Source of the DNA: Phyto melanocephala
Taxonomy: Eukaryota; Arthropoda; Insecta; Diptera; Rhinophoridae
DNA: 64,000 bases
Reading direction: 5' to 3'
Assembly: GCA_941918925.1 (NCBI GenBank)
Contig: OW799233.1
Location: 84,822,055-84,886,054 of the forward strand
The position numbers were made by a program, and so were the translations under genes. Positions 25,384-37,300 of the stretch are shown here, piece by piece; within the stretch, counting starts at the first letter, position 1; every line of letters starts with the position of its first letter. Below the pieces are notes generated by a model. The model saw only the letters and a program-made list of their open reading frames with translations. It had not been told where the DNA came from and searched no databases.

Positions 25384-25863
25384 CGGCCTTATTCATAACA
25401 AAAAGTTGGCATAAAGTTAGCAAAAAGTTTATTCATAACACACATGCCAAACTCTGGCTAACGATTTGCTAAACTCTTGTTAACGAGCTGCCAAGCGCTT
25501 GCCGACTTTTAAAAAGCAGCTGTTCTGTATCCAAAAATTTTTATAAAGAAAAGAATTTGCTTGCACGAAAAATATATTGTTCGTTTATTTTTTAATACAT
25601 ATATTTTAAAATTTTAAAAATTGTTAGTATGGATGGAAAAAGAAAAAAAATTCAAAATCAGGATGTTATACAAAAAATGGTTGCATTTTTAAGGGGTATC
25701 TTGTAATTTCAGAGTTGATTTATAAAAAGTTGGCAGACGGATAAAAGTTTGTTATGAATAAACTCTGTGCTAACGAGCTGCCAAGCTTAATCGACATTCT
25801 AGTTAGCAGCTCGTTGTACGTAGTGTATAAACTATGGCTAACTTTTTGTTATAAATAAGGCCG
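25384..25863. mobile_element. 480-bp MITE flanked by TAC
   Basis: Left end CGGCCTTATTCATAACAAAA, right end TTTTTGTTATAAATAAGGCCG. The inverted match continues inward through gttggcataaagttagc / ggctaac. TAC lies directly outside both ends (25381-25383 and 25864-25866). A 3-bp duplication would suit a PIF/Harbinger-type element, but TAC is not the usual TWA, so the superfamily is left open. Sub-terminal words such as ttcataacaaaaagttggc and tttgttatgaataaac recur inside. Non-coding. Confidence 0.8.
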
Positions 25864-25866
25864 TAC

Positions 25867-28862
25867 AAGTATAAAATTTTTTTAAATGAACGAGCTCTTA
25901 TAATAAAATTGTCAAAAATAGAGACAGTCTTACAAGTGATAAAAATTCTGTATTGCTTTCGTCAATTAGAAAACATCTCTTTATGGGTCTACATAGAAAC
26001 TTTAAATTATTTGTATATTTATTGACATAATTACATCTATAAGACTTAATTAGATGTGATTTGTGATAATTTCCTTTCTAAAATAAGTTGTGGATTTAGC
26101 AAATAAAATAAAAGAAACATTAGGGTATTCGGTTTTACTCGTTTTTGTCACCGTTTTTTAAAATTAGATTACAAAACCACTTGAATTGCTAGTTAGTTTA
26201 ATAACTGTGCTAAATGCAAACAATTTAATGTTTGCAAAAAAGAGAAGCTTAAACGAATACCCCTATTAAAAATAAGTTCATTATATATCTATGTAATGCT
26301 TAGTAAACATTATTTCGCTTCGATTAGAAATTATGATTGTAATAATTTTTATAGACCATAAAACCAAAAAATAAAAATCCCTTAACGAGAGAACAATGAA
26401 GACATGAAATTAACTATTAACTACAAGTTATTCCGCAAATCCTCTTTAACATAATTGAAAATAAATGAATCAATGTTTAGTAAAGTGTAATTAAATATTT
26501 GTTCATTTACTACCGTTGAAAGGCGGTAACTGATGCCATTTGCCATTACGCTCGCATTTATGAACTTAATACTAAGACTGTTAATTTTACTTTTAATGGA
26601 ACCAGTCGCTTTTATTTTTTGCTTTTTGTAGAGTTTATATTTTCTTTCCTGATTTTGTGTTTTGTTTATATATCTTTGAGCTTTGCCCAACAACCAGAAA
26701 TGAAATAATAAAAATCAAACATTAAATTCGTAAACTGAACTCATATAATGGAAAATAAAATTTAAGAAATAACAAAGAAAAACAAAAGAGCATAAATTAT
26801 ATGCAAATTTCATGTTAAATTTTGTCGGTTATGGCTTACGAAGGCGTTTCATTACAATAAACAATCTCTGAAAGGATAGAGAATGAATGAACGAACAATG
26901 AGGCAGCGAAATGTATGAATGGTTGGTGGAATGTAAATATACAAACATAGATAAATTATGTACAATAAATATGTATGTGTGTATAGAGCGAATTCTTAAG
27001 ATACGATTACAAAAAAAAAATTCATACAATAATCTGACAACAGAATTGAGTTTAAACACAAGACAAGAAATATATAAATATCAGTGTTACCAGGTGCAAT
27101 AACTTTATATAAAAAAAGATGCTTATAAATTTTTTACATTAACATTTTTACATTTCATAAAAAAATACAAATTGATAGTTAAATGTTTTACACCTTAATT
27201 ACCCTTAAATTTTGTCCTGATCCGAAAAATATAAAAAAGATTTAGTAGATAAAATGTAAAATTGACAAACATTTGGAATTAACTATATATTTAACTGCCG
27301 ATGTTTAAAGCTGGAAAAGTCTAATATTAAGTAATATTATACCTTAATATTTATATTCGTAATCAATGTTAGAGGTTGCTGTGCCAATAAGAGATTGCAC
27401 TTAAGGAAAAAAAAATTCGGATCAGTACACGTTTTGTGCAATACATCCACAACTTTTATAAAAATATAAGCCGATTTGTGGAAAATATTGCGTAAGAGTT
27501 AAACATATCTTCCTACTTTATAACTTCATTAAATTGTAACATAAATAGTAGTTTTAAAATCTAATATGAGTATATTAATAGAAGAGATCTCATGGTGAAA
27601 TCGTAGCTGGTTTCGAAAATAATTTTTCAGTATTTTCAAAAGAAACAAATTATTATAATAAGTATGTTATAATTTAGGCTTAATACCTAAATTATAACGA
27701 CATCAGAAAAATGATTAATCGTATATTAAAGACAGTTTTGTCATCAATAGAATTATATATCGGAATCAATTTAATGACGAAATGTGTTCACTTCAATTAA
27801 AAACCTTAATATTTAATTGAGTGGTTTTCATCAATTTAATTACTATTTAACATTAATTTAATAACAAGAATATCAGACATTATATTCATAATTCTTATTC
27901 TTATTCATAATTCGATATTCTGTTCCACACATAAATGAACCAAACAAATATTATCATAATTAAAAGAAATGATATTAATTTCCTAAATAATTTGTGTTTT
28001 ATTCAAAATCAACATCGGCCCTTAAAATTTAACCACCATTTACACACATTGTAGGGTAAACACATATATTGAAATTAAACAATTTATTAATAAAAAGATA
28101 AAAAAGTATAGTCTAATTTGTTCGAGCTTTTTATTAATATGTTGTTATTATTGTTGAGCTTGAGATTACCTTTAACTATAACAGAAAAGTAAAAATTATC
28201 AATTGCAATTTAGTTTCTATATTTTGTTATATATTGCAAAAAAAAAAATACGTTAGCCTTCCCTTTTGCTAATCATTCATTTTTAGATTATAGTATAGTT
28301 ATAATAATAAAAACTTAGTTATTTGTCTGATATCATCCCAACTTTAGTTATTTGGTCCCACCGACATTTTTGGGAATTTTTCTGTTAATTAAAAATATAA
28401 TTATTTCTGTGATAATTTACAAAAAAATAAAATTTATTTTACAAAGAGGTTGTAATCACTTTACCTTTTACTATCATTATTTTTATATGCAAGTTGTATT
28501 AAATACCCTTTTGTTTGTATTTGTTTTTCCAAAGCTGATATATGATTTAGAATAAACCCTATGTGAGGAGTTTGTGCTCGATACTTAATTCGTGAAAATA
28601 CTGTATTTATTATGTTGATATTAAGAAATAGAATTAAATAAAATCATAATTGAATTTAGTGTTAAAATTTCTTGGAATAATTAGTGCATTCTTCAACTAA
28701 TATTGTTCATGTTGTACATTTTAACACAAAATTTCTTTGTGATAATTTACGAAAAAAACAGTTACGAAAGCGAACCGTTGCTAAAATTGGTTACAATTAT
28801 AGCCAAACGGCATCACTGATAAACATGCAAAACAATGTAAGTATGTAGTATATTTGAAGTTG
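25867..28862. other. AT-rich spacer with a mariner right-end fragment
   Basis: 3 kb without a supported gene. The only recognised part is the mariner tail at about 27905-28042. ORFs of 60-90 codons here are of AT-driven composition and carry no motif. Confidence 0.5.
27905..28042 (+). mobile_element. Mariner-like right-end fragment (M4)
   Basis: Matches the last ~135 bp of the mariner remnants in family A, from atattctgttccacacataa to aaaatttaaccacc. Here it stands alone, outside any family A copy, so it is the remains of a separate insertion. Confidence 0.55.
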
Positions 28863-28879
28863 GGCTCCACGAAAAGCCC

Positions 28880-29115
28880 CCCAATGAAATAAAGCCCAGG
28901 AAACAATCCCCAATGAAGTAAACCCCAAAAAATTGGAAATAACACCCAAAAACAGTGAATGAAATAACATCCAAAAATAAATGAAATAAACCCCAAAGCG
29001 AACACGAAACAACCCCCAATATTTGGGAGTTATTTCATATGAAATAACTCCCAATGATGAAAATGAAATAACCCCCAATGAAATAAACCCCATCAGCAAC
29101 AAAAATGAAATTATG
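28880..29115 (-). repeat. Left sub-terminal motif array of the MULE
   Basis: About ten imperfect copies of a 15-30-bp unit with cores such as gaaataacccccaatg and gaaataaaccccaa. The matching inverted array is at about 29950-30250 (attgggagttatttcatatg and relatives). Such arrays may be transposase-binding sites; that role is inferred. Three overlapping minus-strand ORFs here (Gly/Phe/Ile-rich) are by-products of the repeats. Confidence 0.75.
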
Positions 29116-29165
29116 CCCAAAATTCATAAAAGAGTCAGATTCATTAAGGATTTCATGAAGTCAAT

Positions 29166-29363
29166 ATGGACCAACAGCAAAATCGCAAAGTTATTGATAT
29201 AAATTGTGTGGAGGCCCGCATGCGTCTTCTTCATAATAAGGATATATGCAACTTCGAAAGTGTGCCAGCATTTAAAATCATTTTTTTTTGTGAAAGAACA
29301 TACAAAGCTCGTTTAATAGTGACTACTTTTGGTTTTGTAAATGAACTAAGTCCAGTGCAGTAA
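29166..29363 (+). pseudogene. Possible FLYWCH-like zinc-finger fragment in the MULE
   Basis: A 65-codon ORF whose end reads FFCERTYKARLIVTTFGFVNELSPVQ. This resembles the C...CKARLIT...G pattern of FLYWCH domains, which often accompany insect MULE transposases, though the paired histidines at the end are not visible before the stop. It lies on the strand opposite the transposase fragment. I regard it as a decayed piece of the element's coding region or captured sequence. Certainty is low. Confidence 0.35.
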
Positions 29364-29377
29364 ATTTCCCTTATACG

Positions 29378-29539
29378 ATGGAAGCAATTTCAGATCAGCC
29401 ACCAACGAGCTATCCTAAAACTTTCGAATGGCTTGAAAATCCAACTCATGGGAGACGTTTTTATAGTTACAATATTGTAAAGAAGGCAGTAATTTTCTGT
29501 AATGGAGATGTGAGGAAGTATGGACAAAGAATTGTTTAA
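29378..29539 (+). CDS. 53-codon ORF inside the MULE, unknown
   Basis: Open from an ATG just downstream of the zinc-finger-like ORF, beginning MEAISDQPPTSYPKTFEWLE and containing NPTHGRRFYSYN. Composition is more protein-like than the surrounding AT-rich ORFs, with Trp, His and Pro. I recognise no family. It may be a second exon or a captured fragment; no splice sites are clear. Confidence 0.25.
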   Translation: MEAISDQPPTSYPKTFEWLENPTHGRRFYSYNIVKKAVIFCNGDVRKYGQRIV

Positions 29540-29658
29540 TATTTCCAATATATTTATTTTTGAAACCCAACTACCAAAAAATTATTTTCATGTACATACA
29601 TAAATAATAAACTTAATACATTATACGTAAGAAATGGTAAAAAAAACAAAATGGTTGC

Positions 29659-29904
29659 TCATGAAATCAAAATGGAGAAAATATACGTTGTATGTACAAA
29701 TACTGCCAGTTGGTTACACTTTATTATTATGGGCCTCCTTACTGCTTGGCAAAAGTGGAACCAACAACCGATTACTTTTGATTTAGGGAAAACAATCATT
29801 ATTGCCGTCCGTAGACTTATTTCGTAGTCTGTCACGAAGGTCGCACCATCCAAATCCAGAACGTTATCATTTATGTATTTAAAAAGAAATTGTAATATAT
29901 TCAC
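29659..29904 (-). pseudogene. MULE transposase fragment
   Basis: Residues about 20-55 read LDGATFVTDYEISLRTAIMI then FPKSKVIGCWFHFCQAVRR. The order TDYE...A...FP...V.GCWFHFCQ is the conserved centre of the insect MULE transposase domain, including the Asp of TDYE, which is a catalytic-type position, and the C-X-FH pair. The first catalytic Asp region and the C-terminal Glu region are not seen, so at most a third of the domain remains. Position inside a TIR/9-bp-TSD element of the right type supports the assignment. Confidence 0.7.
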
Positions 29905-30277
29905 AGGCTAAAAGTTTTCTTGTAAAAGGCCTATTTTTATATAATTTATTTAAAAGCACCCCCCAAAACCAGAAGCTTTAAAAATGAAAGAATCCCCGAA
30001 TACAAAATGAAATATTACCCAAATTATACACGCTATGAAACAAGCCCCGAATTTAAAAATTTGTTGGGTGTTATTTCATTGGAGATTATTTCATAATTTG
30101 AAAACCCCAAATGAGAAATGAAATAATTTCCAAAAAAAATGAAAGACGGCCCAAAAAAATTGGGAGTTATTTCATATGAAATAACACCCAAAAATGTATG
30201 AAAAAAATTTGGGGAATATTTCATTTTTCGTTTGGGCGTTATTTCATTGGGGGGCTTTTCGTGGAGCCTTGAAGTTG

Positions 30278-32528
30278 TACATGAAAAACAAAAACAAAAA
30301 AATGAAATAATACGTGTTGTTCTGATTACGTCCAAAATAATTAGTTTTATGTTGTACTCACTCTGCCAGATGTGAATACAAAATATTCAAATATCCAACC
30401 AAGTAATCAACCGAACATAAAAAAAATGTAGGAACAACTTTGCAATGCTAAAGAACACCATTGTTGGAGGATAAAAAAATTCCATTGAAAGTCACGAAGA
30501 AGCAAAAAGAGTAAAGGAGTAATTTAATGTAGAGATAACGAATCTCAGTTTAGCGAATGCAAAAATTCATTTTTGTGAATGTGAAACTTTTAACCAAACC
30601 TCTTTTAAATAAAATTACATGTTTAAGCATTTTTATGTTTTATTTTTTTTGAGAATCACCAAAAAATAAATGTAAAAAAATTAAAATTAATTTTTATTTC
30701 ATATGTTTATCAATGGCAGAGGAATTTCTTGTAACTGAATTCTAGAGCAAACTGAGTCTGTTTTTGATAGTTTTTGAAATATTTGATAGCGGCTTGGAAT
30801 AAAAAACATCACTTTTTATAATTTTTGTTTCTCTGTCTTTCTGAACTCAAGTGTCTCAAAAACTACCTTGATACATGGGTTAACAATCAAAGTCCTCTTT
30901 ACGTAAGATAATATTTATCAAAAATACATAATTAGCAAATGAGAGGTATTTTAATAAATGCATATGAGAACGTGACAGTTGCTGCCATATGAGCATAAAG
31001 GAAATTTAACTAACAACATTTAATTTTTTATTTGCTCTAATAACGATGTCATAATTCATTTTAAAATGAAGATAGTGCAATAATATTGTTGCGACATCAA
31101 TTCGGACCGAGGTCAAGTTGTTATTAAAATGTTTATAGTTACTTTAAAATTTGTTTGATGGCACGCCTACAATTTGGATTTCATTAATTCTGTCTCGACT
31201 GTGATAAATAATAATAAAGCCATAAACACAAAATTTTAAACTTTAGCTTTAGTATGTTTATAAATTAATTAAAATTGTATATTGTACCCCAGATCCGCTT
31301 CTGAATCGAACTAAATAGACTCTATATGGGCCTGCTGATATCGCGCAAAAAAAACTGATTACATAATTAAAAAGTTTTAGTATTTTTTTCTGCTCTTAAT
31401 CAAATATTTAAAAAAATCCACAACAACTGATTAAAAGCGTAATTAGTATTATTATAATACAAACAATTGTTTTTATTTTAATGAGACATAAAACACACAA
31501 TTCATATATTTCAATTATATGTTCCATTTTCCTCCAAACGAAATTAAGTTAAAGCTGAATTCACGATTGATGTACTATGTAGTACGATACCAAGGCGAAT
31601 TTATACAGCTGAAATAATTAGCTCATCTGATAGCGTATATCGTGTTTGAAAAAGTATCTTATAGCGAATTCACATTTGCAATTTGGACGATATAATTTAT
31701 AATGTTGAAATTTGTGTTAAATTTTTTGACATTTTGTGTCTTTTAGGATTATTTATTAATAGTTTAAAAGATCCTCGTATACATATGTATGTAGATATTT
31801 TTCCAAATGCATGTTTAAATGCTAAATACGAGTATAGTGGTATAATTGGAATATTCTTATGCAAATATTTGTTACATCCCTATTTTACCACTGCCCAAGT
31901 CCTTTTGAAAATACATATATACAAACATATTTTTAAATAACTTTGCCATCCAACTAACTGTATATACTCTGTGGGTGTTGCTACTGGAAAATGAAAATAA
32001 ACAAACAATCGGAAAGCACAATGTCCATAATCAAACATACACATACACCCATACATACAAAGAGAATTACTATGGGAGGATGTATGAATATGAAAGCATT
32101 TGAATCTTCATCTTAATGCAAGAGTTTACAAAATATCTCATTGCAATCTTTATTGTTGTGGCATTTGATGCTGATAGATATTTATGCTATTACGTACGTA
32201 TGTATATACATAGATAAAAATTTATTCATTCTATAATAACAAACACATAAAAATTAAAAGCATGCATATACAGGGTGTTGCAAAATAATATCACTTAGTA
32301 TTATATTTTGTTATTATTTCTGTTATATTATTTTCCAATGTATTTTGTTACGCAATTTGCTAATAAGAAATGCGAAACTTTATGTGGAACACTGCACTAT
32401 CGAATTAAATACAAAATATAAGTTTAAAACAGTATTCATTTCCATATTTACTTCTGGCTTGACTTTATTAATTTTTATTAGTTTTAACATAATTTTGCAT
32501 TAAGAAATTAAATTGTTTATTTGTAAAA
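30278..32528. other. AT-rich spacer with no recognised gene
   Basis: No supported gene or terminal-repeat element. An 85-codon plus ORF at 31683-31940 has no recognisable domain. At 32271 the phrase acagggtgttgcaaaataat resembles a mariner-type end, but no partner was found. Confidence 0.45.
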
Positions 32529-32630
32529 CTAGCAGACCACGGACCGCTCCGCTGGCCTTAACAATTTTTTTGCGTAGTTAGTGGTGACATAAAAGTGTAC
32601 ACTTCTTTATGTATATATACAATATATAGA
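32529..32630 (-). mobile_element. 102-bp minimal Helitron
   Basis: On the minus strand it begins TCTATATATTGTATATATAC after A and ends ggtccgtggtctgCTAG before T. It therefore has both canonical Helitron ends and an A^T insertion site in only 102 bp. A GC-rich self-complementary stretch (gcggagcggtccg) lies just before CTAG, as expected for the 3' hairpin. Probably a deletion derivative of a longer family. Confidence 0.65.
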
Positions 32631-33078
32631 TTTAAAGTAGTCTTTTAAGTACTTAAAATTATGATTTGTTTATACTTATATGTACGAATAAAATTTGCTT
32701 TTTATAACTATTGTTTTCTCTTACATTTAAATGACTAAAAGAAATACTGTCAACCTAAATGGCACAAGCTTTCATTAAATTAAAACTCATAAGCCTGAGG
32801 AACACAAAATCGGTCATTAAAAGATGTCTTCAACTGACACTAACGAGGCGAAGTAAAAGCTTGGCATAATAAATAGTTTGTAGTATTTGCATATTAAGTC
32901 AGCTCCGTGGTTTACCTTACTTGTCAGTTAAAATTGGCGACGGATGATACATGTAGGATTCTGTGCGCCTCGGCTAATAATCTTATCCAACGATCATTTA
33001 AAATATAGTGTTTGTTAGACTGAGTTTAATAACGCATTAAGCAAAATATTAGATTTATAAAAATTTTTTAACAAGGTA

Positions 33079-33818
33079 CACGTAAAGAAAAAGTATGGTT
33101 GTGGTAACCATAATCGAAGAGCAAAATACTATGATTGAATTGTATGATTATCATTAAAACATACATATAATGGTTACCAGTTATCATTATTATGTTTAGC
33201 TAAAGTATCATTCAATAATCATATATATGACTACAATTGAAATCGACTATCTTTGCTTTTTTAGGGCAAATTATTGTCTTTTGCTGTAACATACACATTT
33301 TGATTGTACATACCAATTTAATTGCAATTTTTATACCATTATTTTTTTACATTTTCTCGTTTATTTGTAAATTTTCTTTAATTTTTTAAAATTTTTGTTT
33401 CCTTTTTTGACATCTCAAACTTTTAAAATAATAAAAATTTATTCAGCAAAAAGAAAAAGAACAGTTAAAATCAAATTTTTATTAAAAAAATCATAGCTTG
33501 ATTAATTTGTAATCATACTGTTGTCTCCCTTATTATTTAATGATTATTTTTAATTTTTAATGATTTTGAATATAATGTTATTTTTGTCAAATTAATTTTT
33601 TTAAATCATACTATTTTTAAATGATAACCATTTTGAAATTTTGAAGAAAAGTAAACATTAAATGATACAATTCAAACAAATGCTTGATTATCGTGACTAA
33701 ATATATGATGAAATGAAACAAAAATAACTATTACTTGTTTTCGACAACCAAATATTGTTATTGAAACTATAATATGACTGTCGTGATCATACCGTAACCA
33801 TGTTTTTTCTTTGCGTGT
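33079..33818 (+). mobile_element. TA-flanked MITE, family F copy 1 (740 bp)
   Basis: Left end CACGTAAAGAAAAAGTATGG, right end CCATGTTTTTTCTTTGCGTG, with TA directly outside both (33077-33078, 33819-33820). The interior is AT-rich and shared in order with copies at 62048-62695 (inverted) and 63557-64000. No coding frame. TA flanks and the size suggest a Tc1/mariner-type MITE. Confidence 0.8.
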
Positions 33819-34399
33819 ATGCAGTCTGTATGCGCTTGCAGTTACACCTTATAGACAGACCTAAACAGGACCGTCAAATTTATGCAATGAACAGTAATTT
33901 TCACAAATTTAATTATTTATATTAATAAAAACAAGTAAGAGCACTATATTCGGCTGTGCCGAATCTTTTATTCCCACCACTAATTTTGTGTACATTTAAA
34001 GCACAATATTTATTATTTTGTTAATCGCTATGGAATAATCTCTTTATAATAAAACTAGCATTTAACCCGCTACTTTGTTAGCGCAGTTCTTACTATTTAT
34101 TGAATACTCAAGTTCTATTTATAATTATTAAATATTTTTGGTTCAATTTATGAAAATTTGTATCTCTGATTCAATTTACTTAGAAAAATAAAAAGTAGAG
34201 TAAGGATATATATTTCCTAACTAAAAGCAAGATCAATGCTACTGAGTTTCAAAAATTAAGATTCATATTTTGCAAAAATTACCCTAAAAATAATAAAAGG
34301 AACATTTTTTCCTTCACTAAAACTTTATTATTACCTTTATTCAGAATTTTATGTATACAAAATATATAAAAAGAAAAAGAAATTTTGGTCGTCCATAAT

Positions 34400-37300
34400 A
34401 TTAGGATATAGACCTCGGATCAAAATACACTAATTTTAAGAATCAATGTTTACAAACGTAAAAATACAAAGAGTACAATAAAAATGCGAAAAGGCTTTTT
34501 TGTGTCTCCAATATAATTTTAATTTTCAAATTGAATCAAGAATCCTTTCTTTCACTATTTTAGCTTTATAAACGTAGGAAATACAAAACTTCCATTAAAA
34601 TGCAGAAAAGTACGTTTTTGATCGCCCATAACATATCTAGCCTTACCTTGTATCAATAGTCACTAATTTCGAAATTCTTGCTTCGCAAACGTTAAAAATA
34701 CAAAAAGTACCATAATAATTCAAAAAAGTACCTATGTGGGCGCCCATAACATTTTCAGTTTCACCTGGAATCAAAAGTCCTTGATTGTAATATCCTACGT
34801 TCATAAAAGTAGAAAATACAAAAAGTACCATAAAAATTTAAAAAAGTACCATCTTGGTCGCCCATAACATTTTCAGTTTCACCTGGAATCAAAAGTCCTT
34901 CATTGTACAATTGCACCTTCATATACGTAGAAAATACCAAAAGTATCAAAAACCAAAAAAGTACTTTTTTGGTTGCCCATGACATTTTTAGTCTCACCTT
35001 GTATCAGTAGTCACTTATTGCAAAATTCTAGCTTCGCAAACGTTGAAAATACAAAAAGTACCATACAAATTCAAAAAGTACCTTTTTGTCTCACCTACAT
35101 TTTTTGTCTCACCTAGAATCAATAGTCCTTGATTGTATAATTCTATCTTTATAAACGTAGAAAATACAAAAAGTACCATAAAAATTAAAAAAAGTACCTT
35201 TATGGTCGCCCATAACATTTCTAGTCTCACCTGGAATCAATAGTCCATGATTGTACAATCCTACCTTCATAATCGTAGCATATACAAAAAGTACAATAAA
35301 AATTAAAAAAAGTGCCTTTTTCGTCACCCATAAAATTTTTTGTCTCACCTAGAATCAATAGTCCTTGATTGTATAATTCTATCTTTATAAACGTAAAAAA
35401 TACCAAAATTACCACAGAAATTTAAAAAAGTACCTTTTTGGTCGACCATAAAATTTTCAGTCTCACCTTGTATCAATAGCCACTAATTTTAAAATTCTAG
35501 CTTCGCAAACGTTGAAAATACAAAAAGTACCATACAAATTCAAAAAAGTACCTTTTTGGTCGCCCATAACATTTTTAGTCTCACCTGGAATCAATAGTCC
35601 TTGATTGTACAATCCTACCTTCATAAACGTAGAAAATACAAAAAGTACCATAGAAAAGCGAAAAAGTACATTTTTGGTCACCCATAACATTTTTAGTCTC
35701 ACCTGGAATCAATAGACCTTGATTGTACAATCGAACCTTCATAAACGTAGAAAATACCAAAAGTACCACAAAAATTCAAAAAAGTACCTTTTTGGTCGAC
35801 CATAAAATTTTCAGTCACACTTTGTATCAATAGCCACTAATTTTAAAATTCTAGCTTTGCAAACGTTGAAAATGCAAAAAGTACCATAAAAATTCACAAA
35901 AGTACCTTTTTGGTCGCCCATAATATTTTTGTTCTCACCTGAAATCAATAGTCCTTGATTGTACAATCATACCTTCATAAATGTAGAAAATACAAAAAGT
36001 ACCATAAAAATTCAAAAAAGTACCTTTTTGTCGCCTATAACATTTTTGGTCTCACCTGAAATCAATAGTCTTTGATTGTACAATCCTCCTTCATAAACGT
36101 AGAAAATACCAAAAGTACCACAAAAATTCAAAAAAGTACCTTTTTGGTCGACCATAAGATTTTTAGTCTCACCTGGAATCAATAGTCCTTGATTGTATAA
36201 TCCTATCTTCATAAACGTAGAAAATACCAAAAGTACCACAAAAATTCAAAAAAGTACCTTTTTGGTCGACCATAAAATTTTCAGTCCCACCTTGTATCAA
36301 TAGCCACTAATTTTAAAATTCTAGCTTCGCAAACGTTGAAAATACAAAAAGTACCATACAAATTCAAAAAAGTACCTTTTTGGTCGCCCATAACATTTTT
36401 AGTCTCACCTGGAATCAATAGTCCTTGATTGTACAATCATACCTTCATAAACGTAGAAAATACAAAAAGTACCATAGAAAAGCGAAAAAGTACATTTTTG
36501 GTCGACCATAAGATTTTTAGTCTAACTTGGAATCAATAGTCCTTTATTGTACAATCCTACCTTCATAAAAGTAGAAAATACCAAAAGTACCACAAAAATT
36601 CAAAAAAGTACCTTTTTGGTCGACCATAACATTTTCAGTCTCACTTTGTATTAATAGCCACTAATTTTAAAATTCTAGCTTTGCAAGCGTTGAAAATGCA
36701 AAAAGTACCATAAAAATTCACAAAAGTACCTTATTGGTCGCCCATAACATTTTTGTTCTCACCTGAAATCAAAAGTCCTTGATTGTACAATCCTTACCTT
36801 CATAAACGTAGAATATACAAAAAATACCATAAAAATTAAAAAAAGTACCTTTTGGTCGCCCATAACATTTTTGGCCTCACCTGAAATCAATAGTCCTTGA
36901 TTGTACAATCCTACCTCCATAAACGTAGAAAATACAAAAAGGACCATAAAAATTCAAAAAAGTACCTTTTTGGTCGACCATAAGATTTTTAGCCTAACCT
37001 GGAATCAGTAGTCCTTGATTGTACAATCCTACCTTCATAAACGTAGAAAATACAAAAAGTACCACAAAAATTCAAAAAAGTACCTTTTTGGTCGACCATA
37101 AGATTTTTAGTCTCACCTGGAATCAATAGTCCTTGATTGTACAATCCTATCTTCATAAACGTAGAAAATACCAAAAGTACCACAAAAATTGAAAAAAGTA
37201 CCTTTTTGGTCGACCATAAGATTTTTAGTCTCCTATCTTCATAAACGTAGAAAATACAAAAAGTACCATAAAAATTCAAAAAAGTACCTTTTTGGTCGCC

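Larger units (their letters stand above)
28863..30268. mobile_element. MULE (Mutator-like) element, 1406 bp, with 9-bp TSD
   Basis: Perfect ~30-bp terminal inverted repeats begin GGCTCCACGAAAAGCCCCCC at the left, with the reverse complement ending at 30268. The flanks are identical 9-mers, TTGAAGTTG (28854-28862 and 30269-30277). A 9-bp target duplication is the hallmark of Mutator-like elements. Both sub-terminal regions (28880-29120 and 29950-30250) are dense arrays of a short motif of the type gaaataacccccaa, in opposite orientation at the two ends. The centre holds a fragment of a MULE transposase on the minus strand (29659-29904) and a possible FLYWCH-type zinc-finger fragment on the plus strand (29166-29363). 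It is non-autonomous as it stands. Confidence 0.85.

Noticed and set aside
28781..29120. Three overlapping Gly/Phe-rich minus-strand ORFs (up to 107 codons)
   Set aside because: All lie in the MULE sub-terminal motif array and are by-products of the repeated gaaataacccc motif.
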